Assembly (NCBI GenBank): GCA_937139495.1
Contig: CAKZQC010000006.1
Span: forward strand, 162,686-226,685
Source of the DNA: an uncultured Saprospiraceae bacterium
GTDB taxonomy: Bacteria > Bacteroidota > Bacteroidia > Chitinophagales > Saprospiraceae
Direction of reading: 5' to 3'
Length of the DNA stretch: 64,000 nucleotides
Shown here: positions 1 through 11,800 of the stretch, one piece after another
How the letters are laid out: each line of letters opens with the position of its first letter
Position numbering within the stretch: position 1 is the stretch's first letter
Translations under genes and position numbers: made by a program
The notes under the pieces: generated by a model
Seen by the model: the letters and a program-made list of their open reading frames with translations, nothing else
Databases searched by the model: none
Told to the model about the DNA's origin: nothing

Positions 1-1
1 C

Positions 2-2078
<2,077 letters not shown>

Positions 2079-2123
2079 ATCAAATAAAGTTTGTCTAGTA
2101 AATGTACTTAATTGCAATCAAGC

Positions 2124-2141
2124 AAGCTATTCGGATAGCTT
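2124..2141 (-). promoter_or_regulatory. Small hairpin in the thiS leader
   Basis: A perfect 7-bp inverted repeat (AAGCTAT / ATAGCTT) with a 4-base loop lies 46 bp upstream of the chosen thiS start. It does not match the TPP riboswitch: no CTGAGA or ACCTGATCTGG boxes are present on this strand. The function is unknown; it may be leader structure or a coincidence. Confidence 0.3.
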
Positions 2142-2176
2142 AGTAAAGATACTATTCTTCGATAACTTCAACTAAA

Positions 2177-2210
2177 AAAGGGTAGAGGAATCCTAATTCC
2201 TTTACCCTTT
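2177..2210 (-). terminator. Rho-independent terminator after the lipoprotein gene at 2264
   Basis: The 15-bp arms 2177-2191 and 2196-2210 pair fully with one G-U and a 4-base loop (CCTA). On the minus strand a run of T follows the stem. It separates the lipoprotein gene from thiS. Confidence 0.8.
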
Positions 2211-2263
2211 TATGATTTTGTGGTGGTCGCACTTTCGTGCAATTATAAGTAGGTGGGCAGCTG

Positions 2264-2857
2264 TTAGTCGTCAAAACTAGAACTCGCTACTATCTTATTT
2301 ATTTGTTCTGCCATAGCAGGATTCATAGCCAATGTCGTAATCAAAACTCGCTGTCCCTTGCGTTGAGTAGTATAATATTGTTGTATCAAATTCATGCCGT
2401 CGCCTTTGTTGATATAGAGCGTAGAAACCTCAAACGATTGCCCATCTATCTGGATGGTATCAGTAGCAGAGGTATCTATCTGAATACCTGCGGCAACAAT
2501 TTTTCCATATTCGCGCTGCTTCAAGAATTGGTGGGTAATGTCCCAAGCCTGTGGCAAGGTATCGACTAGAGGTGTAGTTGATATTTCGACGGCATTGATA
2601 CTCCAAAAAATCTTAGCAACATAATGGGGTGTATATAGCCCTGCTTCGCTATCGGGGGTCTCCAAAATTTGCCCATTCATTTTTTTGAGCTGTGCCGCAC
2701 TGAGTATGACCCATTCATGAGGGTAGGTAAGTGTCCAACCCAATGACGAAATAGTGGTAGTCTTATCGACAACTGGAGCAGGCTGCTCTTTTTCTACTGC
2801 GGGTTGGCAGGCGATTAGTAGCAGGCAGAATAAGCAGAAAATAGAATAACGATACAT
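2264..2857 (-). CDS. Predicted lipoprotein, paralogue of the next gene upstream
   Basis: A 197-residue protein of unknown function. It starts MYRYSIFCLF with a lipoprotein signal ending in the lipobox LLIAC, so it should be lipid-anchored on the periplasmic side. The mature part opens with a Gly-Trp-Thr-Leu-Thr-Tyr-Pro strand, then an alpha/beta region. It shares a distinctive block with its neighbour at 2988 (IDTSATDTIQIDGQSFEV here, VDTSASRIVTVDGQPFEM there) plus overall length and layout, so the two look like a tandem duplication. The fold resembles PsbP/DcrB-type lipoproteins in its pattern, but this is a weak inference. The ATG at 2857 is chosen because it begins the signal peptide; the longer frame would use TTG. 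Confidence 0.8.
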   Translation of the reverse strand: MYRYSIFCLFCLLLIACQPAVEKEQPAPVVDKTTTISSLGWTLTYPHEWVILSAAQLKKMNGQILETPDSEAGLYTPHYVAKIFWSINAVEISTTPLVDTLPQAWDITHQFLKQREYGKIVAAGIQIDTSATDTIQIDGQSFEVSTLYINKGDGMNLIQQYYTTQRKGQRVLITTLAMNPAMAEQINKIVASSSFDD

Positions 2858-2881
2858 AGAAAGAGCGTATGAAATGTAAGT

Positions 2882-2945
2882 GAGTGGACACAAATTCGCA
2901 GCATTTCAAAACACCTTCCAATATGCTGCCAACTTTTGTCCACTC
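2882..2945. repeat. Imperfect 23-bp inverted repeat between the two lipoprotein genes
   Basis: Arms 2882-2904 and 2923-2945 match in 20 of 23 positions around an 18-base loop. They begin GAGTGGACA and end GCAGCAT. No T-run follows on either strand, so this is not a classical terminator. The sequence GTGGACACAAAT recurs at 14591-14602. Confidence 0.6.
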
Positions 2946-2987
2946 GCTGGAATGAATAATAGTTACAATTAAGGTATAAAAGTAGGA

Positions 2988-3548
2988 TTAATTGGTTGTT
3001 CCAAAGGTAGATTTTAGAAATAAAGCTTTCATATCAGCTAAAGTTTTTTCTTCGGTACTCGTCAGCACTACATTGAAATCTAAGTCATTGATAAAGGCAC
3101 CAAAAAGCACTTGCTGGGCATAAGGTTCATTGTTTTGACTCAAGTCAATGTGATACATCTCAAAAGGCTGCCCGTCAACGGTCACGATGCGGCTAGCCGA
3201 GGTATCGACCGAAAAACCATCTTTCTGATAGCTTTCGTATATCATCTCCTTCACTAAGCGATTGTAAGTCGTCCAGCTCATGTCGAACTCTAGGGGATCG
3301 AATGGCTCAATAGTAGCGGAGAGCGTATTGACTTCGTTTTTTTTGATGTGCAACAGGTCTATTATTTCGTCCTCTCGGTCGGTAGAGTCTATTGGGACAT
3401 ATTCCCAGTCTGCTGGGACAGGGATTGTCCAGTCAATCTGGTCGGCGTTATAAGTAGTAGCAGTAGCAATTTTTTCTTCAGAATTATTGGAGGATTGGCA
3501 AGCAATGGCGAAGCAACTAACAACGAATAATAAAAAATGGAATTTCAT
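2988..3548 (-). CDS. Predicted lipoprotein, paralogue of the gene at 2264
   Basis: A 186-residue protein that starts MKFHFLLFVV and has a lipobox (FAIAC) followed by a Ser/Asn-rich linker. After the linker comes IDWTIPVPADWEYVPIDST, the equivalent of the GWTLTYPHEW strand in the neighbour, and then the shared VDTSAS-DGQPFEM block. Length and organisation match the paralogue, although overall identity is low, suggesting an old duplication. The function is not recognisable. The start at 3548 begins the signal peptide. An inverted repeat separates it from the paralogue downstream. Confidence 0.8.
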   Translation of the reverse strand: MKFHFLLFVVSCFAIACQSSNNSEEKIATATTYNADQIDWTIPVPADWEYVPIDSTDREDEIIDLLHIKKNEVNTLSATIEPFDPLEFDMSWTTYNRLVKEMIYESYQKDGFSVDTSASRIVTVDGQPFEMYHIDLSQNNEPYAQQVLFGAFINDLDFNVVLTSTEEKTLADMKALFLKSTFGTTN

Positions 3549-3628
3549 AAAAGAGGTGGTTTGAAAATTGTGTAAAATCAAATGTAGGGATTTTCAATCA
3601 AAGGATTGTAGAACATACCCCCAAAATA

Positions 3629-3655
3629 AAGCCCTATTCTAAGAGAATAGGGCTT
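3629..3655 (-). terminator. Terminator after the Kazal/cohesin-like T9SS gene
   Basis: Perfect 12-bp arms (AAGCCCTATTCT and its complement) surround a 3-base loop. On the minus strand the stem is followed by TATTTT. It lies directly downstream of the stop codon at 3678. Confidence 0.8.
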
Positions 3656-3677
3656 AGGTAGGAGCTATGAAAGATAC

Positions 3678-6248
3678 TTATCGCTGGAGGTGTACTTTTT
3701 GGAAGTAGTTACCAGCGGTTGTTTTTAGTTGTAGAATATAGATGCCATTGGGCAAATCTGCCAACGAAGTCTGATGCTGAAAAGAATGTATAGCGGATAT
3801 TTGTTTAACTAACTGTCCTGTAACTGTTTGTATCACAATACTTTGCAATGCTTCTTGATGGCTACTAATAGAAAGCATACCCGTAGTTGGGTTAGGGAAT
3901 ACCAATATACCTGCCTTGGCGGCTTCGGTCGGAATGATATTCATAAAGGTGCTAGAATCTTGTAGTAAAATAATGCCTGTAGTCGGATAAGTTCCGATTT
4001 CTAGATTTTGGTGGTTGATTAGGCGAATGCCTCCAATGGTAACAGGTGTGGTAATAGTCGTGTCGGTATTGGTGCTGCGACTCATGACCAAGTCGTCTCG
4101 AATCGTAAACGAAACTTGACCAAGTACGCCAAAATCAGTGATAGGGTTGCCATCTCTACGAGAAATACCAATTTCTAGTTCGCCTTGATTATGAAAGTTT
4201 TTTTGTACGGCTATTAAGTCATTGCCCAACCAAGAATTGCTATAATCAAATTCAATAGTATTGATATTGGCAATCACGGCAGGGTCGTACTGAATCGTGA
4301 AAGCAACACCATAAGCATCGACTACAGGATTGTTCTGCTCTCCCAGATGAACATCTAAAGTAATCGTATCACCAGGTCTAGCTCTAGTGGATTGTATAAA
4401 AATAGGAATAGTGCCAAGGAGTGAATTATTCGCTTGACGAGCATAAGACTGACCATAGTTTTGATCAATAGCGATGACATCACTACTGTCAATAAAAGCA
4501 TTTCCATCACAATCAATGTGCTTATAATTGCTTAATCCTGCAATAGGATTGGCGGTAAACCAATCAAGAGCACTGTATCCTTGCCACGCAATACCTTGCG
4601 TAACACGACTGGTACCCGTGTCACCATAAGCCAAGCCGATAGGCAATAAATCAAAATTGTTAGCAATGCCATTTTCGTCGGTATCACCTGCCCAAACACA
4701 GCCATCGGTGCCCACCAAAAAAGAACGAGTAATACTATCACCAATTCCATCGAATATCGTAGCTATGTACGCTCCAGCACAAAGATTGATAGGGTTGAAG
4801 CCAAACGCAGCACTATCTGCCCACACAATACTGTAGGGCGGATTGATGTTAGAAAATGAGATATTGATACGACCGTTGCAGACGATAACCGAGGTGTCGC
4901 AACCAAAGGAGGACGGAACTGTACTGGAGGTGATACGGATACTAGAATTTGTCTGAGGACAAATGCCAGATTGCCAGCTATCAATACCATGCAAGAAGCG
5001 AGCTTCCGCAGCGTTGTTGTACGTCACGCCATTGCAACCACAAACAGGTGCGTAGGTGTTCGGTATAGCCATACTGCTATCTATCAGACTCAAATCAATA
5101 CAACTATTGGCAATAGCTAACGGGCAATCAGGTATCATTTGGCTAGAATAACCAACACCATTGGCATCAAATACCGTGAAGCGATAAGGGCGAGTAGGAC
5201 AGAGGTCGGTACGATTGGCAGTCGTGGCGCCATCGCTCCACATATAAGCATAAGGGGCAGGAGGTAGCTGCCCATTGGCAGTCAATTGTACGCCTCTGAA
5301 ATTATAATCAGCATCGCAAGTAGCACAATTACTAGCAGCAGTAGTGGAGTCTGTAATCGTGTAGCCTTGCCCATTGCAGACGGACAAAGAGTCGGTAATT
5401 TGTACCAATACACGGCAGCTGTCAAACGAATTTTGAAGGCTATCAAAAGTAATCAGGGAAATATAATGAAAGCCAAGGTCTTGACAAGTATAAGGAATAT
5501 TGGATTGGAGTTGATTATTTTTATCTATCAGTAGAGACAGCGCATTACTAGCCCCAAAGCCAATAAGGTTGGGGGTTAATAGTAATTGTCCTGCTTGGTC
5601 TAGTCCCAAATTAATAGAGCCGTTGCCAAAACAAGTGGCTACACTGGCACTGTTGGGACAGGTGATTTGTAGGGTGCTAGTATAGTTAACACCTGAACTA
5701 TCAACGGCTCGTATATTGTAATTGCCAGCACAGAGGTTGGATAAATTAAGATTATTGAAGCCGTTTTGGAAGGTGTCATTCTCAACGTAGAAGGTGACTG
5801 GTGTGCCAGAAGCTAGATTCTGAACGTATATAGATGCCCTACCATCGCAGAGTCCACAAGAAGAGACATTGGTGATGCTGCTGTCTTGTAGGGATACACT
5901 AGGAGGGCTGCTGGGGGTGTTGCCACAACTGATTATTAGTGTGTCGGTATAGGTGTTTTGCAGACCATCTGTGATGGTAATCACATAAGTGCCATTATCA
6001 AACGTAGAGGCATCAAAATTGGTGGTAGCGACAAAGTTATTGTTGAAATGACGACCATTGACACTAAATAAGTAGGGGGCAGAATGGGAGATAGGAATAG
6101 TACCGAGGGTATCATCCAATGACAAAAAAACTTGACAGGTACTGTCAATGTATTGGTGTGGTACAATTGTCTGAGCTTGTACTGATTGACCATAATGGCA
6201 AACAAAACAGCACAACAAAAAATAAAATAAGGTAAATCTAGTTTTCAT
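3678..6248 (-). CDS. Secreted multidomain protein with Kazal-, dockerin- and cohesin-like regions and a T9SS sorting domain
   Basis: An 856-residue exported protein with a signal peptide at about residues 1-25. Residues 30-370 form several short beta-domains with Cys-rich CxLCxG turns. Residues about 381-431 form a Kazal-like module with the motif YAPVCGCNGVTYNNAAEA. At about 515-605 lie two dockerin-like calcium loops (DTDENGIANNFD and DCDGNAFIDSSD). At about 612-717 lies a cohesin-like beta-domain (RPGDTITLDVHLGEQ, then YGVAFTIQYDP). From about 779 the tail (FPNPTTGMLSIS) is a T9SS type A sorting domain, so it should cross the outer membrane through T9SS and stay on the surface or be released. 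It is transcribed away from the gene at 6456. The substrate or partner is unknown. Confidence 0.85.
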   Translation of the reverse strand: MKTRFTLFYFLLCCFVCHYGQSVQAQTIVPHQYIDSTCQVFLSLDDTLGTIPISHSAPYLFSVNGRHFNNNFVATTNFDASTFDNGTYVITITDGLQNTYTDTLIISCGNTPSSPPSVSLQDSSITNVSSCGLCDGRASIYVQNLASGTPVTFYVENDTFQNGFNNLNLSNLCAGNYNIRAVDSSGVNYTSTLQITCPNSASVATCFGNGSINLGLDQAGQLLLTPNLIGFGASNALSLLIDKNNQLQSNIPYTCQDLGFHYISLITFDSLQNSFDSCRVLVQITDSLSVCNGQGYTITDSTTAASNCATCDADYNFRGVQLTANGQLPPAPYAYMWSDGATTANRTDLCPTRPYRFTVFDANGVGYSSQMIPDCPLAIANSCIDLSLIDSSMAIPNTYAPVCGCNGVTYNNAAEARFLHGIDSWQSGICPQTNSSIRITSSTVPSSFGCDTSVIVCNGRINISFSNINPPYSIVWADSAAFGFNPINLCAGAYIATIFDGIGDSITRSFLVGTDGCVWAGDTDENGIANNFDLLPIGLAYGDTGTSRVTQGIAWQGYSALDWFTANPIAGLSNYKHIDCDGNAFIDSSDVIAIDQNYGQSYARQANNSLLGTIPIFIQSTRARPGDTITLDVHLGEQNNPVVDAYGVAFTIQYDPAVIANINTIEFDYSNSWLGNDLIAVQKNFHNQGELEIGISRRDGNPITDFGVLGQVSFTIRDDLVMSRSTNTDTTITTPVTIGGIRLINHQNLEIGTYPTTGIILLQDSSTFMNIIPTEAAKAGILVFPNPTTGMLSISSHQEALQSIVIQTVTGQLVKQISAIHSFQHQTSLADLPNGIYILQLKTTAGNYFQKVHLQR

Positions 6249-6455
6249 AATAATAGAATTAGAAGATTACTTTTGTCAAAGAATTAGGTTTTTGACTCTA
6301 CAAAGATGGGGTATTTGATAGGATTTTAAAAATACAAATAGAGTCCTTTATTTTTTTTAGTGTATAAAATTATATATATAGAAGCGTGTTTTTGTATTTT
6401 TTGTTATAACTTAACGTGAAATATAATTTAATACATTATGGTTTTTTGAATAAGT

Positions 6456-7919
6456 ATGGAGCAAACTAAATTAGTAGGATTATTGAAACACCTCAATAAT
6501 AAGGAATGGAGTCGGTTTGAAGACTATGTGCAATCTCCTTTTTATAATAAACATAAGGAAGTTCGACAGCTGTGTAGCTATCTCTACAAGTATATCCCTG
6601 ACGATAAAAAAAAGCACAAGTTGGAACAACAACGAGTCTGGAAATACTTATTCCCAGACCAAGAGCTAGATGCCAAAAGACTACATTTGCTATCGTCCAA
6701 ACTCCTGAATTTGCTCCATGATTATTTGGCAATCATTGCCCACGAAGATAACAAAACTACGCACTTGATTAAAGTACTAGGAGAGTTGCGGAGCAAAAAA
6801 CAATACAAGGATTATGCAGCGGTACTTCGCAAAGTAGATAAAACGCTAGAGGAAGCACCTGAACACATCGAAAATAAGTATTGGCAAAAATACCTGTACC
6901 ATCAGGAGTTAGATATTCATTTTTTGACGCAAGGGGGCCGAACCTATGATAGCAATCTACAAGAAAAAAGCGATAGTTTAGATTTGTTTTTTATGGTCAA
7001 AAAGCTCAAGACCGCTTGCGATATGGTGAGTCGCAACAAAGTAATTGGGAGCGATTATGCCTATCACTTTGTACCCGAACTATTTGACTACATCGCTCAA
7101 CCCAATAATCCTTATGCGAAAGAGCCAAGCATACAGGTCTATATAGCCCTACTCAAAATGCTGCTGTATTGGGAGCAAGAAAATTATTATCCAGTTGTCA
7201 AAGAGTTACTAACAAAGTACAGTGCTATTTTTTCGGCTGCTGAGTTGCGAGATATTTATGATTTTAGTCTTAACTACTGTATTTGGAAACAAAACGAGGA
7301 CACGAGTAGCCGCTATTATCTACAAGAAATGTTGGAAATTTATAGGCTAGTAGTGGAACAAAAAATTATTTTTATAGATGGTTTTTTGCCTCCTTGGGAA
7401 TACAAAACTATCGTTACTACGGGCATATCTTTGGGCGAATCGGAATGGGTAGAGCAATTCATAGAAGCGTATAAAATTCATCTTCCGACTGCCGTTCGTG
7501 AGAGTGCGTATTCGTACAATCTTGCTTTTTTTCTGTATGCAGAGCAGGACTACAAAGGAGCTTTGCAGGCACTTTATCAAGTAACGTTTACCAACTGGAC
7601 GTATTATATGGGTGCCAAAATGATACAGCTCCGAAGCTATTACGAACTCAATGAGGGCGAGGCGTTGTATGCACTGATAGATACATTCAAGGTTTATATT
7701 CGACGCAATCGCCAATTGGTGGCGATACACCGAGCGCTTTATCTCAATTTTATTAGAGTCATCAAGAAAGCTTATCAGGTCAAGGAAAAAAGTGATTATT
7801 TGACCGCAGGTCAATACAAAAAGGAATACGCCAAGCTGAAACAAAAACAAGAACAATTCACTCCTGTGGCTGCTAGTAATTGGCTCAAGCAAGTGATTGA
7901 AGAATTGGCTCCAGATTAA
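6456..7919 (+). CDS. Conserved helical protein of unknown function
   Basis: A 487-residue cytoplasmic protein without signal peptide or membrane segment. It is rich in Leu, Lys, Glu and Tyr with a helical-repeat pattern throughout. The N-terminus (LKHLNNKEWSRFEDYVQSPFY) has the look of a family found in Bacteroidota genomes that carries no assigned function. TPR-like helix pairs are suggested around residues 340-420 (YSYNLAFFLYAEQDYKGALQ). No catalytic motif was seen. It is transcribed divergently from the T9SS gene at 6248 with an AT-rich spacer of about 200 bp that must hold promoters for both. Confidence 0.75.
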   Translation: MEQTKLVGLLKHLNNKEWSRFEDYVQSPFYNKHKEVRQLCSYLYKYIPDDKKKHKLEQQRVWKYLFPDQELDAKRLHLLSSKLLNLLHDYLAIIAHEDNKTTHLIKVLGELRSKKQYKDYAAVLRKVDKTLEEAPEHIENKYWQKYLYHQELDIHFLTQGGRTYDSNLQEKSDSLDLFFMVKKLKTACDMVSRNKVIGSDYAYHFVPELFDYIAQPNNPYAKEPSIQVYIALLKMLLYWEQENYYPVVKELLTKYSAIFSAAELRDIYDFSLNYCIWKQNEDTSSRYYLQEMLEIYRLVVEQKIIFIDGFLPPWEYKTIVTTGISLGESEWVEQFIEAYKIHLPTAVRESAYSYNLAFFLYAEQDYKGALQALYQVTFTNWTYYMGAKMIQLRSYYELNEGEALYALIDTFKVYIRRNRQLVAIHRALYLNFIRVIKKAYQVKEKSDYLTAGQYKKEYAKLKQKQEQFTPVAASNWLKQVIEELAPD

Positions 7920-7939
7920 GATAAAAATTAATTAACTAA

Positions 7940-7960
7940 AAAAATAGTTGAACTATTTTT
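7940..7960 (+). terminator. AT-rich palindrome, possible terminator
   Basis: AAAAATAGTT and its complement surround a single G, about 20 bp after the stop codon at 7919. The stem ends in a T-run on both strands. Weak AT pairing makes this uncertain. Confidence 0.4.
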
Positions 7961-8132
7961 AATAGTTTAATAGTTATTTGATTATCAATTATTTATGGCT
8001 TTGTTGTTGGTGTTTTTTGTCCTGATTTGAATATTGAAAGTTTGTTTTGGCATACTTTTAGAAAATAGGATAAGTACAACTTCTAAAAACAAAATCAAAA
8101 CATTTATTTTATTACTTCAACATTTAAAAATC

Positions 8133-8588
8133 ATGAACAAATTATTACTACTCAGCTTCTTATTGGTATTAAATTTCAATCTTTCTGCTCAAATTGATTT
8201 AGGTGATATTTTTGGAGACAATGGTATCAATATACAGATTGGCGGCAACAATGGCAATAACGGCAACAACAATGGAAATGGTCAGTATGGCAATAAAAGA
8301 GCTTGTTCTCCACAAGACTTCAACTATGTATATAATGCCATCAAGTCAGAAACTTTCGCTAGTGACAGACTAAGCACAGGCAGACGTCTAATTAGTCGCT
8401 TTTATTTCAGTAGCCAGCAAGTGGCTCAATTGATGTCAGCGTATGATTATGACAACGATCGATTGGAAATGGCGAAATTTGCCTACGCTTATACGGTCGA
8501 TCCTCAATATTACGACATAGTAGGTAATTCTCTTGATTATAAGTCTACTGCTAGAGAATTGCAAGAGTATGTGGATAGCATTCGCTAA
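8133..8588 (+). CDS. Secreted DUF4476-type protein
   Basis: A 151-residue protein starting MNKLLLLSFL with a clear signal peptide ending near SAQ. A Gly/Asn-rich spacer follows (about residues 30-55), then a helical C-terminal domain with FNYVYNAIKSETFASDRL, FYFSSQQVAQLMSAYDYDNDRLEMAKFAY and a YYDIVGNSLDY tail. This is the DUF4476 pattern, known from many Bacteroidota secreted proteins but without a known function. The frame is open further upstream, but the signal peptide defines the start at 8133. The next gene downstream is the Ig-repeat protein. Confidence 0.85.
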   Translation: MNKLLLLSFLLVLNFNLSAQIDLGDIFGDNGINIQIGGNNGNNGNNNGNGQYGNKRACSPQDFNYVYNAIKSETFASDRLSTGRRLISRFYFSSQQVAQLMSAYDYDNDRLEMAKFAYAYTVDPQYYDIVGNSLDYKSTARELQEYVDSIR

Positions 8589-8616
8589 TCCATCCTCCTT
8601 CACTTTTATGTGTTAG

Positions 8617-8658
8617 AGCGTATGTGAAATTATAGTTTTTGATAATTTCACATACGCT
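8617..8658. repeat. Repeat family A copy (inverted), perfect 17-bp hairpin
   Basis: AGCGTATGTGAAATTAT and its exact complement surround an 8-base loop. Read on the minus strand, 8646-8617 contains ATTATCAAAAACTATAATTT and then CACATACGCT, the same core as the copies at 14554, 24102 and 43156. It lies 28 bp after the DUF4476 gene and could act as an mRNA 3' hairpin there, but no T-run follows. Confidence 0.75.
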
Positions 8659-8705
8659 ATTATAATTGCTAAACAAGCAAGCTAATTTTAGATATATTAT
8701 TAGTT

Positions 8706-8713
8706 TAGCTTTG
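8706..8713 (+). promoter_or_regulatory. Possible -7 element for the Ig-repeat gene
   Basis: TAGCTTTG fits the Bacteroidota -7 consensus TAnnTTTG. It lies about 120 bp before the start at 8833. No clear -33 TTTG is seen upstream. Confidence 0.35.
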
Positions 8714-8832
8714 TTTGCCTGTGGTTCTATGTCCATTGGTAGGCATTGAGAAATGCTACTATTTATTTGACTAAACTTATAGAACTACCTACCTTTACAT
8801 CAATTTCAATTTCAAAATTAAATATTAATAAT

Positions 8833-11800
8833 ATGAAAAATAGTATCTACTATTATATACTACTATTTGGGCTCCTGCTGGGGTCCGTCGGTAGTACACA
8901 GGCTCAGATAGGAGCAGAAAGCCGAATGGGTGCCACCGATGGAGGTTACTGGACATTTGGTCTCAATATAGGTGGTGCTTGGCAAGATAGCGACATCAAT
9001 ACCAACGGAGGTATTGGATTTGGGGCGTATATCGGTCACAGTATTTTTCACAAATCTACCAGTCCTTTTTCGTTTGATTGGCGCTTGCGCTACATGGCGA
9101 CTTGGACATACGGACAAAATTCGGCTGATAACACGCTCGGCAAAAATAGCATATTGGGCAAAGCACCTTATAACTACAACCCAAGTACAGGGTTTTTTGC
9201 TCACAATCACATGACTAATCTACATGATTTTTCGGCAGAGTTTCGATTGAATTTTGAAGAATTGCGTCGCAAACATAGGGTTTTACTTTCTGTTTATGCA
9301 GGAGTAGGATTAGGTTTCTATTCGACTAGAGTCGATCAGTTGGACCTATTGGACAATCCATACAATTATGATGGTATTGATCAGAACCAAACAGAAGCTG
9401 CAATTTGTGATGATATTAATTTTATGCGTGACCACGAGTTTGAAACTAAACTATACAATCGTCTAACCATTACACCTACAATCGGTGCGGAGTTTGGATA
9501 TTGGTTTACGCCACATTTTGCGTTAGCTATCGGGCACAAAACTAGTTTCACGCTAGACGACCGTTTTGATGGATTGCAAAACAATACGGCAGGAGACCCT
9601 CCTGGTGCTATACACCATTATACTGCATTGAATTTGCATTGGAGATTGTTTGGCGAAGCACAAGGTTCGGTAGAATGCCCAAGGGTTCGTTTTAGCTTAC
9701 CAACTCAAAACAATGGCAGCTACACAACCTCTCAATCAAATGTCTATTTGGAAGCAGATGTGACGAACGTCAAAAGCGGACAAATTACCTATACTATCAA
9801 TGGCGAGCGCTCTTACGAATTTATGTATAGCAATAGCAATTGGAATAGTAATGTGAAGCTAAAAAGAGGCAGAAACGTTATTACGCTCAAAGCGAAAAAT
9901 AGCTGTGGTGTGCAAATCCAGCAGGTGACCGTTATGTATCAGCCAGAAGATCAAGCTCCTGTAGGCAATGTACCCGTAGTGTCTATTAGTCAGCCGAACA
10001 ACAACAGCACGACCAATATCAGTAGTACTACTGTATCGGCTAGCATTTTGCATATTTTTGATGCCAATAATGTAACTTTTACGGTCAATGGTGTGCCTTC
10101 TCGTGGATTTACGTTGTCAGGTACTCGTTTTGTAGCCAACAATGTCAATCTGCAACAAGGAAGCAATACGATTAGTATTACCGTTACGAACCAGTCAGGC
10201 AGCGATACCAAAACCGTTATTGTCAATTATATACAAAACCAGAGTGTCCCTTCCAATGAAGTCGCACCGATAGTGACGATTACGAGTCCACAACCAAGCC
10301 CATTTACTACTCGTAATTCTAGAGTAAGTATCAATGCAACGATTAAACATGTAACGACACGCAGCAATGTTATTTTCAAAGTCAACGGACAGGTTTCTAA
10401 CAATTTCTCTTTCTCAGGAACACAGTTTTTGGCGAACAGCATGGCACTGCAACAAGGTAACAACACCTTCACGATAACAGGAATTAATAATGTAGGACAA
10501 GATACAGAAACTGTTATTGTCATCTACGCACAAGAAAACACAAATTTGCCTATCGTAACGATTACGAACCCCACTCGCAATCCAGCTACGATGAATGTAC
10601 CAAGTGTCAACTGTATGGCTACTATCAATTACGTACCCAATCGTTCGGGCGTAAGCTGTACTATCAACGGACAATCTTTTACAGGTTTTTCATTCAATAA
10701 TACACGTTTTGTTGCCAACAATATTCCATTGCGCGAAGGTAGCAATACCATCACGATTATGGGAACCAACACGGCAGGACAAGACGTAGCAACAACACAA
10801 GTGATTTATCAAGTGCCAGTAGTGTTGCCTGCACCGATAGTGCGTATCACGTATCCTACTGCCAATCCATACAATACACAGCAAAATGCAACAAGTATTT
10901 CGGCTACTATTCAGCATGTAACGACTCGTAGCGAAGTGACGTTCAAAGTTAACGGACAAGTTTCTAACAACTTCAACTTTTCGGGGGGCGTATTGAGTGC
11001 CTCTAATATCAACTTGCGTCAGGGCGCCAATACGTTTACTGTAATCGGCACCAATTCTGTTGGGCAGGATAGCAAATCAACGATTGTAATTTATGAGATT
11101 CCTCAAGAATTGCCCGTAGTTGCGTTTACGAATCCAGCACAGAGTCCGTATAATACGACGAGCAACACAATAGAACTTCAGGCAAATGTACTGAACGTAA
11201 CTGGCAAAAACAACATACGATTTACCATCAATGGACAAGCGACCAATAGCTTTAGTTTCTTTGGGACTAACTTTGTAGCGAGCAATATTCCATTGCGCCA
11301 AGGCAATAATACCTTCACGATAACAGGTACCAATACAGCAGGTCAAGATATGGCATCGACCGTAATTATCTACAATATGCCGACTCCTGCTCCTGTAGTG
11401 ACGATTACTACACCAAGACAAAATCCTTACGTAACGACTACTAATGTAACCAACATCAATGCAACGATACTAAATGTAGGTAGCAGTAGAGATGTACGAT
11501 TTAGCATCAACGGCAGAAATGTAACGAACTTTAATTTTTCGGGTACTCAATTTTCTGCACCTAATGTTGTGTTGGCACAAGGAAGCAATAGCTTCACAAT
11601 AACAGGTACCAATAGTGCAGGGCAGGACACCAAATCGACGGTTGTTATCTATAACAAAGAAGAAGAGCCTGCACCAATAGTGACGATTACTAGCCCGAAT
11701 GCTAACCCATTCAATACGCAAGCAGCGACTACTAACATTCGTGCAAGCATACTAAACGTAACCAACAAGAACGATGTACAATTTGTTATCAATGGACAAG

